Positions 50,801 through 59,680 are shown, counted from the stretch's first letter. The stretch: DNA of 64,000 nucleotides from Rhodospirillales bacterium (GCA_021775095.1 JAJFII010000069.1:62001-126000); one strand, 5' to 3'. A program made the numbers and translations. Notes: generated by a model not told the origin, from the sequence alone.

Positions 50801-51353
50801 ACCGGAGTTCGGCTTCGTGGCGACGCGAGTGCAGCCCGGTGATGCCAGCCGCTTCTTCCAGCAAGGCGCGGCGCTGTTCAGGTTTTGCCGCTATAATCGC
50901 TCCAATTCGACCCTGACTTACCATCGCCGTCGAGCGCGCACCGGTGGCCGAATCCGCAAACAACAATTGAACGTCACGGGCTCGGACTTCTTTACCATTG
51001 ACCCGGTATTTCGAACCTTTTTCGCGCTCAATCCGGCGGCTGACTTCGAGCTCTTCGGCGTCATTAAACTGCGCCGGTGCAGCGCGCTGTTTGTTATCAA
51101 GGGCCAGCACGACCTCGGCAATATTACGCGGCGGACGGCTCGAAGTGCCGCCAAAAATGACGTCGTCCATTTCGTTGCCACGCATTTGTTTTGCCGAAGT
51201 TTCGCCCATGACCCAGCGCAGGGCTTCAACCAGGTTGGACTTGCCACAGCCGTTCGGACCGACAACCCCGGTCAAGCCGAGCTCAACCATCAGTTCGGTG
51301 TTGTCGACAAAGGATTTAAAGCCCGAGAGGCGAAGTTTATTAAATTGAAGCAC
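47889..51353 (-). CDS. smc: Chromosome condensation ATPase SMC
   Basis: A 1154-residue structural-maintenance protein that loops and segregates the chromosome with ScpA/ScpB. Walker A GPNGCGKSNLVEALRW lies at residues 33-48 and the Q-loop near VSQGRIGAII. Two long coiled coils surround the hinge at about 490-640. The C-terminal head carries the signature LSGGEQALTALSLLFA (about 1054) and Walker B CVLDEVDAPLDD (about 1081). The start is GTG 51353, before MLQFNKLRLSGFKSF. It follows dsbA after 11 bases, a common alphaproteobacterial arrangement. Confidence 0.97.
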   Translation of the reverse strand: MLQFNKLRLSGFKSFVDNTELMVELGLTGVVGPNGCGKSNLVEALRWVMGETSAKQMRGNEMDDVIFGGTSSRPPRNIAEVVLALDNKQRAAPAQFNDAEELEVSRRIEREKGSKYRVNGKEVRARDVQLLFADSATGARSTAMVSQGRIGAIIAAKPEQRRALLEEAAGITGLHSRRHEAELRLRGAETNLERLDDILITLDTQLQSLKKQSRQATRYRNLSDHIRKAEATLFHLRWTAADIDLDDARSKFTTIQAQVTELTAMASAASTNQIECAERLPALREAEAATAAELHRLTIAREGLDEEQARVQQAAMEADSRRQQLDRDEARERTIAEDATAAVERLEEEREQVELSREGEENTRETTLENLQRANLAVETLDAQMNQLTEQVAASEAQRNGLSNRLRELDGRQERLNQRSQEIEAQRAELEAQSPNADAVVGAEADLAAARAAVEEAQMQRELLEEQRTEAQDKTQQAVSVLQSATAQKTALDAEEQALARVLAVTEDELWPPMIDAVTVQPGFETALGVAMGEDLSVPSDEAAPAHWRSYPPFEQVPALPDTIQALSAVVNGPAALTRRLSQIGIVDDDDQGKILSTRLSQGQRLVSKGGSLWRWDGFTVTSGATTAAAARLEQRNRLNEIRAQLSDAQLQVEDCEKNRDLARRREEELRGAEHAAREAANATDRKLNEARDILAHIKEKVTAYSSRVEGLSDSSQANAQDIEETAIARNEAKRQFEDITDPSAERQQVTAMRAELAERRTEQLNSQSQHDALEREARARAQRLLDITNEVRSWQQRREGSAKQLEALTERRELIKTELAKLTERPAEIIAQREILLTRIEASEDKRNTSADALQVAENALREADSILREAELALGQAREQMVRTEGSVEQARQACLAISERVRDQLSCRTDQLFELAELKEDQALPELEATERRVDRLHRERETMGPVNLRAEQESKDMDEQINSLNEEREDLIQAIEKLRHGISELNREGRARLLASFKEVDGHFQDLFVRLFGGGHAHLEFTESDDPLSAGLEILASPPGKKLQVLSLLSGGEQALTALSLLFAVFLTNPAPICVLDEVDAPLDDANVDRFCSMLEEMAANEKTRFLVITHHRMTMARMDRLFGVTMSERGVSQLVSVDLDKATELRDAG

Positions 51354-51364
51354 GCGTTGGACCC

Positions 51365-51994
51365 TTAGATGGATTTGTTGAGTGCCGTATCGAGTAACTT
51401 TTTGAAGTCCTCATAGGGCAGGTTGCCGGAAATCGTTTCGCCATCAATGACAAACGACGGTGTCGAATTAATCTCGTATTCCTTGGCACCGTCCTGGGCC
51501 TTCGTCTGGATGTGGTTGAGAAGTTCCTGGTTTTGCAGGCAGGCACCCACATCGTCGTCACTCATGCCGCCAAATCGGGCAATTTTAGTCAACGATGCCA
51601 AGGGGTTCTCGGCACGGCCCCATTGCGGTTGGCTTCTGAAAAAAATGTCGATCATGCCAAAATATTTGGTGGAACCGGCGCAGCGGGCAATCATTGCTGC
51701 GGCGAGGGCCGGGTTGCCCAGGGGGAAATCACGGTAAACAAATTTGATTTTGCCCGTATCTATATAATTTTTCTTGATGTCCGGGAAGGTGTTTGCATGA
51801 AAACGCGCGCAATGGGGGCACCCCAATGAGGCATATTCAATAACGGTGACACGCGCATTTTTATCGCCCAAAACCATTTCCCGCATGGCGTCGTCGTTTT
51901 CGGCGATTGCGGCCAATGCCATGGGTGTATGGACAGCAGAAACCGTTAGAGAAAGTCCCATGAGAACTACAAAACCTAGTATATAACGTGACAA
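51365..51994 (-). CDS. DsbA-family periplasmic thiol-disulfide protein
   Basis: A 209-residue exported protein. A signal peptide (YILGFVVLMGLSLTVSAV, cleaved near residue 29) precedes a thioredoxin-like domain with active site CPHC at residues 59-62 and the cis-Pro loop STPSFVIDG. It belongs to the DsbA/DsbG-like COG1651 group that makes or isomerises disulfides in periplasmic proteins. A further Cys pair may be structural (RCAGS, ACLQN). Together with smc and dciA it forms a conserved minus-strand block. Confidence 0.92.
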   Translation of the reverse strand: MSRYILGFVVLMGLSLTVSAVHTPMALAAIAENDDAMREMVLGDKNARVTVIEYASLGCPHCARFHANTFPDIKKNYIDTGKIKFVYRDFPLGNPALAAAMIARCAGSTKYFGMIDIFFRSQPQWGRAENPLASLTKIARFGGMSDDDVGACLQNQELLNHIQTKAQDGAKEYEINSTPSFVIDGETISGNLPYEDFKKLLDTALNKSI

Positions 51995-52140
51995 TTTGGC
52001 CTCCTAAGCACAATATGTTGGTGAATATAGAATTGTGAGGTCGGAAGAGTCGACCCCTTTTCCGGAGTTATCCACAAGATTTGTAATCAAACACAGGTTT
52101 CCCCCGGGTGCGATTAACGTTGTCGTGAAGATGCGGTCGA

Positions 52141-52647
52141 TCAGACCTTGTTGCGACCGGTCACTGATCGACCCAGGTTTTCCAGGGCCTGTTTCAGGTC
52201 CGGGTCCTGGACGGGCGTTAAGGTGCGCTCCAGGGACTTTGTTTCCTCGCCGTTGAGCGGCGTCGGCTGGAAGTCGGATTTCTCGTGGCGGAGCGGCAGC
52301 GGGGCTTGGATGAGTTTCAAACGCGCGACGGCGCGATAACCAAAATGCGCATTGATCCGTTCGAGGATTGTCGGTTCCATATGCTGGATGTCCAGTGCCA
52401 GCCCTGGATTGCCAACCCGTAAATGCAGGGTTCCGTCGCCATTTTTGTTGGTTGGATAGATAATTTTTTCTGGTAACGAAGCTTTGGCCAGTAATTCGCC
52501 GACAATTTTCGGCCAGTGATGCAGGATTTCGCCGTCGGCAAATCCACGTTTTCCATAGGTGTTTCGGGTGAGTTTTGTAATCGATTTGCCGAGCGCCTGG
52601 GTCACATAACTGCGTTTTTGATCGGCTTTTTTCTGGGTTTTGTCCAT
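52141..52647 (-). CDS. dciA: DUF721 protein, DciA-like helicase loader
   Basis: A 168-residue protein of the DUF721 family; DciA members load the replicative helicase DnaB in bacteria without DnaC. The domain is visible as WPKIVGELLAKASLPEKIIYP, then GTLHLRVGNPGLALDIQHMEPTILERINAHFG, split here by family blocks, and RLKLIQAPLP. The C-terminus is charged and probably disordered. It lies 146 bases upstream of dsbA on the same strand. The specific DciA role is known for homologues and inferred here. Confidence 0.85.
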   Translation of the reverse strand: MDKTQKKADQKRSYVTQALGKSITKLTRNTYGKRGFADGEILHHWPKIVGELLAKASLPEKIIYPTNKNGDGTLHLRVGNPGLALDIQHMEPTILERINAHFGYRAVARLKLIQAPLPLRHEKSDFQPTPLNGEETKSLERTLTPVQDPDLKQALENLGRSVTGRNKV

Positions 52648-52980
52648 AACCGGGATTTTCCATAAGGAATGACGGCGCAGATATCATAGGCAGGTCGCGC
52701 AAATGCAGCATTTATTCTAGCCCCGTTCCCTGGTTTCTGTCGAGCCGGGATAAACCTGTGTAAGGGGACATCCTTCCCCGCACCCCCCGGTCATTTCGGT
52801 TTAATGGGGCAAAAAAAAAATTAATCCCCCATGCAAACGATTGCCCTATTGGACTATGGAGCGGCAAATGTGGCAAAATCGTGGATGGATTTGGTCAATA
52901 AGAAGGTATTTGGGTGTAACGGTTTGGACGATTAATGGGTCCAGACCGAAAGACAAAAGACAATCAATTACGATATGAGC
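52648..52980. other. 333-base region between dciA and the O-GlcNAc transferase gene
   Basis: No credible gene. ATGGGG (52803-52808) and CCCCAT (52826-52832) surround a stretch of ten A's, and a near-perfect 10-bp inverted repeat (CGGTTTGGAC / GTCCAGACCG, about 52919-52949) lies downstream of the transferase gene. The latter may help end that transcript, although a T-run is missing. Confidence 0.4.
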
Positions 52981-54957
52981 TCAGTTGTTTTTTCCGATAA
53001 GGAAAGATTCCGGCTCCTTACCGGCACACCAATTTTGCCAAATGGTTCTGTAGGCCTGCTCCAACTCAACGACATGGGGAGCGGCGTTAAGCAGGGATGA
53101 GGCCTTGATCAGGGGCCGCAATTTTTGCCGGTAGTGACGCAGCCGCAACATATCGTCGGCCAAACCGAGCGCGATATTGACGTAGTCCTCCTCTGTCTGG
53201 GCGACCAATTCACCGGCGCCAATGCGTTTCAAGTGGCTGTAGCTGTATCGACCATAGACGCAGGCACCTTTCAAAGTAACCACGGGAACGCCCATCCAAA
53301 GGGCATCGACCGTTGTCCGTCCGCCGGTAAAGGGGAAACTGTCCAACATAACATCTACCTGATTGTGAACCTGCAAGTGGTTTTCAGAAGCCGCATGACC
53401 CATAATTGATATTCGGTCGCGCGAAATGTTGTGGCGGAGGAGTTGATTTAATATTCGTTCATTCTTTTCCGGATTATCCATCTTGCTCGCCTTGATAAGC
53501 AATTGAGAAGTCGGTCGTTTATTAAGTATTTCGGCCCAAAGCCGTAGACAGGCATCGGAGAGTTTTGCCGAATTGTTAAAACTGGCGAAATTAATAAAAC
53601 CCGCCGCTTCTGACGGAACATCACCGATCGTTGGTTCGTCCTCGAAACTTGTGGTTTGAAAGCCGCCCGCCAACTCGACGACTTTTTCAGTGGCGAACGC
53701 CTGCATTTTACCGCCTTCGTTGAGCCAGGGGTCGCCGATGATATAATCCATCTTCGATAAACCGGAAGTCAGATTTTGGCACAGGTACGAGACCTGGAGG
53801 GGAGCTGGTTTGCGGGCAAATACAGACAATCGATTGGAATTCCAGTGACCCATGGGATCAACCAGAATATCGATGCCGTCGTCGATGATTTTGCGGGCCA
53901 CTTGTTCATCGGTCAGGGAGTGGATGAACGTCCACGAATCGGCAAGTGCCTTAAGTTGTTCGGTGACATGGTCCGGCCTTGGTACATGCGCATAGACATG
54001 GACGGACATATGTTCGCGCCGGTGAAATTCAAACAGCGGTTTTAAATAGGGCGATAGCACATGTTCGGTCAGGGACGGTGACAAATAACCAATGCGGAGC
54101 CGCCGGTCGGGATCACGATCGTCCGGTTGTGACAGATTGCCATGTGAGCCTTCCAGCGCTTTTCCCGCACGTCGGGAGGCGGCAAATACCTGATCTGTTG
54201 AATATCTGGATGCGAACGGCATGATCGCCAGTAAATTGCTATGGGCCGGGGCGAAATTCAAGTCCATTTGCAGGGCTTTTTGATAGCAGGCGACGGCCTC
54301 ATCCAGCTGATTTAATTCCTTATAGGTATTGCCCAGATTGCTGAAGGCTTCCGCATAGTTGGGGTTGATTTCGATGGCCCTGTTGAGACGAGTCAACGAG
54401 TCGTGCAATTTCCCCATGTCTTTGAGCACAATGCCAAGGTTGTTATGGGCTTCCGCGTAACCGGGGTTGATGGTTACGGCTTTTTGGTAACAGGTCGTGG
54501 CTTCCACGGGCTGGTTCAGGTCCTTGAGCACGTTACCAAGATTGTTATGAGCGGCCGCGACATTCGGATTTTGGCTGATGGCCTTACGAAAACTGATGAC
54601 GGCCTGGTCCAAATTTCCGCGCTGTTTGAATACAAGGCCCAAATTTATGTGCGCTTCCGGATAATCGGGTTTTACCGTAAGGGCCTGGCCGATATACGCG
54701 GCGGCAGTGGCATATTGCGCCGTTTGGTAGGCAATCACACCCAGTAAATGCAGGGCAAATGGTTGATTGGGTTCGCTTGCCAGCAACTGTTGGCAAATGC
54801 CCTCGGCCTCGGATATGCGGCCGGCATTTTGATGTTGCACGGCAAGATTTAAGGCATTTTGTACAACTGGCGAGAGATTTTCCCCAGACGGGGTCTTGTT
54901 CCCCTTGGGCGCTTTGCCGAGGAGCTTTTTTTGACGGCGACGTTCAGCTCTGTTCAT
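52981..54957 (-). CDS. TPR-repeat O-GlcNAc transferase-like glycosyltransferase (GT41)
   Basis: A 658-residue protein with an N-terminal superhelix of about six TPR repeats (residues 35-250, such as YAEAHNNLGIVLKDMGKLHD and YAEAFSNLGNTYKELNQLDE). A GT41 catalytic domain of the SPINDLY/OGT type follows (about 280-645). Catalytic-domain landmarks: LRIGYLSPSLTEHVLS with a His equivalent to the known active-site region, GHWNSNRLSVFARKPAPLQVS, FASFNNSAKLSDACLRLWA with the conserved Lys, and DSFPFTGGRTTVDALWMGVPVV for nucleotide-sugar binding. It would glycosylate cytoplasmic proteins on Ser/Thr. No sugar-nucleotide or flagellar genes are near; targets are unknown. It stands alone, apparently inserted between mutY and dciA. 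Confidence 0.9.
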   Translation of the reverse strand: MNRAERRRQKKLLGKAPKGNKTPSGENLSPVVQNALNLAVQHQNAGRISEAEGICQQLLASEPNQPFALHLLGVIAYQTAQYATAAAYIGQALTVKPDYPEAHINLGLVFKQRGNLDQAVISFRKAISQNPNVAAAHNNLGNVLKDLNQPVEATTCYQKAVTINPGYAEAHNNLGIVLKDMGKLHDSLTRLNRAIEINPNYAEAFSNLGNTYKELNQLDEAVACYQKALQMDLNFAPAHSNLLAIMPFASRYSTDQVFAASRRAGKALEGSHGNLSQPDDRDPDRRLRIGYLSPSLTEHVLSPYLKPLFEFHRREHMSVHVYAHVPRPDHVTEQLKALADSWTFIHSLTDEQVARKIIDDGIDILVDPMGHWNSNRLSVFARKPAPLQVSYLCQNLTSGLSKMDYIIGDPWLNEGGKMQAFATEKVVELAGGFQTTSFEDEPTIGDVPSEAAGFINFASFNNSAKLSDACLRLWAEILNKRPTSQLLIKASKMDNPEKNERILNQLLRHNISRDRISIMGHAASENHLQVHNQVDVMLDSFPFTGGRTTVDALWMGVPVVTLKGACVYGRYSYSHLKRIGAGELVAQTEEDYVNIALGLADDMLRLRHYRQKLRPLIKASSLLNAAPHVVELEQAYRTIWQNWCAGKEPESFLIGKNN

Positions 54958-55363
54958 TGTTTAATCGGCCTGTGGCGAGGCACACCTTGTTTTTGTTTTA
55001 CCGCAGGTTAGCGGGAGGATTCAATACGGACTGCAGGGTCAAAGACAACGATCTTAGGGGCCGATCTGTCAAATCAATTTTCACCGCAGGGGATTTCTTA
55101 ACCCCGCATCCGTGTTCTTTGTTTGATTGCTATCATTTATCTCACGAATAATAAGGGGAACGTGTATCGATATATATTTTGCGACAGATGATCCCCGGTT
55201 TTTCCTCCGGTCGGCAAATTTTGTTGGCGGCGCGTGCACGTGCGGGGTCGACGGGCTCCCGAGTGGACAGGGATTGTCGCAGTACCACCCAAGCCAAAAA
55301 AATATTCGTAATCTGGTGCGTATGATGGTACAGCCCTGAGAGGGGCCTTTCAAAAGCCTGTCG
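54958..55363. other. 406-base divergent region between the transferase gene and mutY
   Basis: No protein with recognisable features in either strand and no RNA gene that I can identify. It must hold the promoters of two divergent genes; no consensus -35/-10 pair stands out. Confidence 0.4.
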
Positions 55364-56455
55364 ATGAAACCGGTTCACTGCTTACTCATTCAGGCTATGG
55401 CAAAAATACTCCGATCTCCGGCCAACACAAAAAAACTAGGGATCGGACTGATGGATTGGTACGATTGTAACAAAAGGACTTTGCCCTGGCGGCACAGGAA
55501 CCCGGACCCCTATCATGTGTGGTTATCTGAAATCATGTTGCAGCAGACCACCGTGGCGACGGTCATTCCGTATTTTGCCGATTTTTTGAACCGCTGGCCG
55601 TCGGTGCAGGCCATGGCGCAGGCCGAGCTTGATGAAATTTTACATGCTTGGCAGGGCCTTGGGTATTACGCCCGCGCCCGCAATTTACACAAATGTGCGA
55701 CAGTTGTTGCCAAGGAATACGGCGGGCGCTTTCCGGCTTGCGAAAGCGCGCTGCTAAAATTACCGGGTATTGGGCCCTACACAGCGGCGGCGGTTTCGGC
55801 CATTGCTTTTAATCTGCCGGGGGTTCCCGTGGACGGCAATATTGAGCGGGTGATAAGCCGATTGTTCGCCGTCGAAGACCCCGTGCGTCAGTCCAAGGAC
55901 CGGGTGCAGGGGTTGGCAAAAAAGATCATGCCAGCGGATCGACCGGGAGATTTCGCTCAGGCATTGATGGATTTAGGCGCTGTGGTCTGTCGGCCGAGAT
56001 CACCCAATTGTCAACAGTGCCCCTGGATGACGTCCTGTCGGGCCCATCAACAGAGGGCTTGCGAAAAATACCCGGTCAAACTCCCGAAACCACCGAAACC
56101 CACTCGGTATGGCATTGCCTTCTGGCTCAAAAATAAGGACGGCGCCATTTGGTTGCGGAAACGCCCACCTAAGGGTCTTTTAGGCGGGATGGTGGAAATT
56201 CCCTCAACCGATTGGCGGTCGACCCCGTGGCCCGAGGCCGACGCAGCCGATATCGCCCGCCCGCATGTGAAATGGCACCCTCGTGCGGGTTTGGTGACCC
56301 ACACGTTTACGCATTTTCATTTACAGATCTCGGTGTGGACCGGCGAGACCGACGGCAATACCAATGCCGACGGTTTTTGGTGCCTGCCGGACCGGTTTTC
56401 CGAGTTGGCCCTGCCGACCCTTATGAAAAAGATCGTTCGCCATGCCAGCACCTAA
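55364..56455 (+). CDS. mutY: Adenine DNA glycosylase
   Basis: Removes adenine mispaired with 8-oxoguanine, starting base excision repair. The 363-residue protein has the helix-hairpin-helix LPGIGPYTAAAVSAIAF near residue 135, catalytic Glu in SEIMLQQTT (residue 56) and Asp in VPVDGNIERV (about 156). The [4Fe-4S] loop has the C-x6-C-x2-C-x5-C pattern (CRPRSPNCQQCPWMTSC, about 208-225). A C-terminal NUDIX-like domain that reads 8-oxoG follows (GIAFWLKNKDGAIWLRKRP). ATG 55397 is an alternative start 11 codons in; neither has a clear ribosome site. Confidence 0.95.
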   Translation: MKPVHCLLIQAMAKILRSPANTKKLGIGLMDWYDCNKRTLPWRHRNPDPYHVWLSEIMLQQTTVATVIPYFADFLNRWPSVQAMAQAELDEILHAWQGLGYYARARNLHKCATVVAKEYGGRFPACESALLKLPGIGPYTAAAVSAIAFNLPGVPVDGNIERVISRLFAVEDPVRQSKDRVQGLAKKIMPADRPGDFAQALMDLGAVVCRPRSPNCQQCPWMTSCRAHQQRACEKYPVKLPKPPKPTRYGIAFWLKNKDGAIWLRKRPPKGLLGGMVEIPSTDWRSTPWPEADAADIARPHVKWHPRAGLVTHTFTHFHLQISVWTGETDGNTNADGFWCLPDRFSELALPTLMKKIVRHAST

Positions 56456-56476
56456 ATCGGCGGTTGACGATCAGGT

Positions 56477-56515
56477 CACGGACCGGCGAATGATATCCCC
56501 CTGGGACGGTCCGTG
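56477..56515. terminator. Hairpin between convergent mutY and apt
   Basis: CACGGACCG (56477-56485) and CGGTCCGTG (56507-56515) form a perfect 9-bp stem with a 21-base loop, 21 bases after the mutY stop and 10 before the apt stop. The T-runs are poor, so termination is a guess based on position. Confidence 0.4.
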
Positions 56516-56525
56516 GTTAATACTT

Positions 56526-57044
56526 TCACTCGTCATAGGAAATGAGCGACGAAAAAGGCAGATCGCCAAGCCGATCCCTGCCGTTTAAGAAGCTGAGTTC
56601 AATTAGACAGGCTGCTGCCACCGGATTACCGCCAATCTTATTTATCAGGTCGACGGAGGCACCGAGGGTGCCGCCCGTGGCTAATAGATCGTCTAGAATA
56701 ACAACCCGTTGTCCGGGTTGTACGGCATCGGCCTGAATTTCAATGGTGTCCGTTCCGTACTCCAAATCGTATTCATAGGAAATGGTTTCACCGGGCAACT
56801 TACCCTGTTTGCGGATCATCGTAAATCCCAGTCCCAGCCGCGCCGCCAGAGGTGCGGCGACAAGAAATCCGCGGGCGTCAATCCCTGCCAATATGTCCGG
56901 GTGATGCCGTCCCACATCGCGGGCCATGCGTCCCAACGCCACCTGCCAGGCGTCGGCATGGGCCAGAAGGGTCGATATGTCATAAAAAAGAATGCCCGGT
57001 TTCGGGAAGTCCGGAATGGATCGGATGTGGTCTTTGAGGTCCAT
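56526..57044 (-). CDS. apt: Adenine phosphoribosyltransferase
   Basis: Purine salvage enzyme making AMP from adenine and PRPP, 172 residues, cytoplasmic. The N-terminal hood [15 protein letters not shown], the base-contact region [19 protein letters not shown], and the PRPP motif [13 protein letters not shown] (114-126) are all standard. It converges on mutY. Its own promoter lies in the 197-base gap shared with the OmpA-like gene. Confidence 0.96.
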   Translation of the reverse strand: MDLKDHIRSIPDFPKPGILFYDISTLLAHADAWQVALGRMARDVGRHHPDILAGIDARGFLVAAPLAARLGLGFTMIRKQGKLPGETISYEYDLEYGTDTIEIQADAVQPGQRVVILDDLLATGGTLGASVDLINKIGGNPVAAACLIELSFLNGRDRLGDLPFSSLISYDE

Positions 57045-57183
57045 GGACTGGTTACCTATTGATTTAAGGGAAAACGAACCTTAAAGGGCAGGGGGAGCGG
57101 GTTCAATGACAGGATTACTTATTCCTTGGAATAAAAACTTTTGTCAGATATTGCGGTTGCTGGGGATGAGAGTTTTTTAATCG

Positions 57184-57196
57184 ACCGTTTAACGGT
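57184..57196. promoter_or_regulatory. 13-bp palindrome upstream of the OmpA-like gene
   Basis: ACCGTTTAACGGT is a perfect palindrome about a single central base, 45 bases before the ATG at 57242 and within the divergent apt gap. The position suits an operator, but no regulator is identified. Confidence 0.35.
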
Positions 57197-57241
57197 AATA
57201 TCCGATTCTCAAGTTGGTCTATTTAATCAAAGGTTCACCGG

Positions 57242-58231
57242 ATGAAAATTGAGCGCATTTTACGAGGCATACTGATCATCATCTGTGCGCAAATTCCGCT
57301 ACTCGCTTTTTTTGTTTATCTGTTGTTTTTAGGTGTTGGCATTTCGGACTTTTCCAGACTTGCAGCAAATACAGAGCGCGATCCGGCTGAATTCGAAGAA
57401 CGTTTGAAAACACGCGACAACCAACTGACGCTGAGGTTTGACAAGGAACTGGGCGAAATTTCACAAACCCTGCACCAATTGGAACAGCGGCTGACCACGG
57501 TATCTGGGAAAAACCCCCAATGGGATCGGTTTGTCTCGGAAGGCGGGACCGAAAAATTAAATCGCCTGGCGGTGACGCTGGCGGACCTGAACGGACAGGT
57601 TGCATCCTTGAATCAGCAGGGTGACGAGACAACCCAACAAATTGGACCCTTGAACCAACAGCTTCTTGATTTGAAGCAACAGGTATTGGCTCTTGATCTA
57701 CGCATGTCGTCGGCGGATCAGGTTCATTCGGACCTCGCGGAAAGTCTCGGGAAGGTCCAGGGGTTGTCGTCTGAAATCGTCGCCCTAAAAGATAACGTCG
57801 CGCAGCAGGCGAAGCTAATTGAAACCACTAATAATCAACTCCAGGACTTTATTTCGAAAGTGGCACCCGGGCTTTACCGGCCGTCACCACAGCGCAAACC
57901 AGTTGTTGAACTGCGATTTGACGGGGACGAATGGGAACTGGGACACAACGCGGAAAAGGCGCTTAATCTGGTGGCGCAAAAAATCAAAAGGTCAGGTCCT
58001 AAAACCGGAATTGATATCTATGGTTTTGCCATCAAAAACGGGCCGTTGAATTTTAGCATGGCACTCGCCGACAAACGGGCACGAGCCGTCGCCGAAGCCC
58101 TTAGAAAAAAGGGTATAAAAAACAACCCCATTACCATCTTCGTGATTCCGGAATATAATGCCAGCCGCGATGTTCAGACCAGTCGGCAGCGTGGCAAATA
58201 TCAGGCGGTCCACATCTATATTGGAAAATAA
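57242..58231 (+). CDS. Membrane-anchored OmpA-like peptidoglycan-binding protein with coiled coil
   Basis: A 329-residue envelope protein. An N-terminal membrane span (GILIIICAQIPLLAFFVYLLFLGVG, split by a charged start) anchors it in the inner membrane. A long periplasmic coiled coil follows (about 45-210, KELGEISQTLHQLEQRL, QLLDLKQQVLALDLRM). An OmpA-like C-terminal domain (about 222-329) contains VVELRFDGDEWELG and LADKRARAVAEALRKKGI. Key OmpA contacts with diaminopimelate are diverged: the usual GHTD is GFAIKNG here, so peptidoglycan binding is uncertain. No neighbours suggest a partner. Confidence 0.75.
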   Translation: MKIERILRGILIIICAQIPLLAFFVYLLFLGVGISDFSRLAANTERDPAEFEERLKTRDNQLTLRFDKELGEISQTLHQLEQRLTTVSGKNPQWDRFVSEGGTEKLNRLAVTLADLNGQVASLNQQGDETTQQIGPLNQQLLDLKQQVLALDLRMSSADQVHSDLAESLGKVQGLSSEIVALKDNVAQQAKLIETTNNQLQDFISKVAPGLYRPSPQRKPVVELRFDGDEWELGHNAEKALNLVAQKIKRSGPKTGIDIYGFAIKNGPLNFSMALADKRARAVAEALRKKGIKNNPITIFVIPEYNASRDVQTSRQRGKYQAVHIYIGK

Positions 58232-58342
58232 CGGGGTTTAAAGGACCGCTGGAGTTCGCCGGCCGGCGGTGGGTGGATCATTGCATCACGGGCGCGTTCC
58301 AGCCTATTCTGACCGCCTAAGATGTTGAAAGGCAAACAGCCC

Positions 58343-59680
58343 ATGACCCATGTATTCCACCGTCATTTAAAGATTAACCCGCCAACGGCGGCGGCCGGCG
58401 ACGGCATTTACCTGATTGATACGGACGGGAAAAAATATTTGGACGGATCCGGTGGTGCCGCCGTGTCCTGTTTGGGCCATAGTGACCCTGACGTGATTGC
58501 CGCGATCAAAGCCCAGGTCGACAAAGTTTGTTTTGCCCATACGTCCTTTTTGACTTCCGAACCGGCGGAACAGCTGGCAGACCATCTGATTGCCGTTGCG
58601 CCGGAAGGCATTTCGTCCGTGTATTTTGTCTCAGGTGGTTCCGAAGCGGTCGAAGCCGCCCTCAAAATGGCGCGCCAGTATTTCCTCGAAATCAATCAAC
58701 CGAAACGAACCCGATTTATCGCCCGGTTACAGAGTTATCATGGCAACACATTGGGGGCCCTTGGCGTCGGTGGAAACGCTTTACGCCGAGAACCGTTCAA
58801 GGAGTTGCTGGTTGAGCCCAGTCATATATCGCCGTGTTACGCCTATCGACTTCAACGTCCTGACGAAACAGAAGCAGACTATGCCCTGCGTTCAGCCAAT
58901 GAATTGGAAGCCGAAATATTGCGACTTGGCCCGGACACCGTCGCCGCATTCATCGCCGAAACCGTAGGCGGTGCGACGGCCGGTGTAATTCCTCCGGTTG
59001 CCGGATATTTTAAACGAATTCGGGAGATATGCGATCACTACGGCATCTTGTTGATTCTGGATGAAGTGATGTGTGGCATGGGGCGCACCGGCTCGACGTT
59101 TGCTTGTGAGCAGGATGGTATCGCACCGGATATCGTGACGATTGCCAAAGGGCTGGGTGCTGGATATCAGCCCATCGGCGCCGCCCTGGTTGCCAAAAAA
59201 ATTGAGGATGCGATGCGCTCTGGATCCGGTTTTTTCCAGCATGGGCACACTTATTTGGGGCATCCGGTCGCCTGCGCGGCGGCCCTCGCGGTGCAGCAAA
59301 AAATCACCACGCAAAATTTGCTCGAGAATGTTTTAAAACAAGGCGATGAACTGGAGCGGCAATTGCACGAACGCCTGGGCAATCACCCCAATATCGGTGA
59401 TATCCGGGGCCGGGGCCTGTTCTGGGGCATTGAACTGGTCGCTGACCGGGCAACCAAGGCGACGCTCGACCCAGGATTAAAGACCCACGCCCATATCAAA
59501 CAACGGGCGATGGCTGGAGGATTGATCTGTTATCCAGCCGGTGGAACCGCCGATGGAAAAACCGGTGACCATATCCTGCTGGCACCGCCGTTTATCATTG
59601 AAACCCCACAAATTTCGGAACTGGTCGAAAAACTGGCGGCGGCAATAGATTCAACTTTATCTGATCTCGGAATCGCCTGA
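58343..59680 (+). CDS. Class III (omega) PLP-dependent aminotransferase
   Basis: A 445-residue enzyme transferring amino groups from omega-amino acids or amines to a keto acid. The typical opening HVFHRHLK, YLDGSGGAAVSCLGHS, the PLP phosphate site SGGSEAVEAALKMAR, LDEVMCGMGRTGS, and the Lys of TIAKGLGAGYQPIGA (about residue 268) that binds PLP are all present. I chose ATG 58343 over ATG 58322 because relatives begin at this point and AAAGG lies upstream. It precedes the TRAP transporter and may process an imported amino compound; that link is only positional. Confidence 0.9.
   Translation: MTHVFHRHLKINPPTAAAGDGIYLIDTDGKKYLDGSGGAAVSCLGHSDPDVIAAIKAQVDKVCFAHTSFLTSEPAEQLADHLIAVAPEGISSVYFVSGGSEAVEAALKMARQYFLEINQPKRTRFIARLQSYHGNTLGALGVGGNALRREPFKELLVEPSHISPCYAYRLQRPDETEADYALRSANELEAEILRLGPDTVAAFIAETVGGATAGVIPPVAGYFKRIREICDHYGILLILDEVMCGMGRTGSTFACEQDGIAPDIVTIAKGLGAGYQPIGAALVAKKIEDAMRSGSGFFQHGHTYLGHPVACAAALAVQQKITTQNLLENVLKQGDELERQLHERLGNHPNIGDIRGRGLFWGIELVADRATKATLDPGLKTHAHIKQRAMAGGLICYPAGGTADGKTGDHILLAPPFIIETPQISELVEKLAAAIDSTLSDLGIA

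Noticed and set aside
52803-52832. ATGGGG / CCCCAT arms around a run of ten A's, considered as a terminator
   Set aside because: The stem is short, the loop long, and no T-run follows on either strand next to a gene end.
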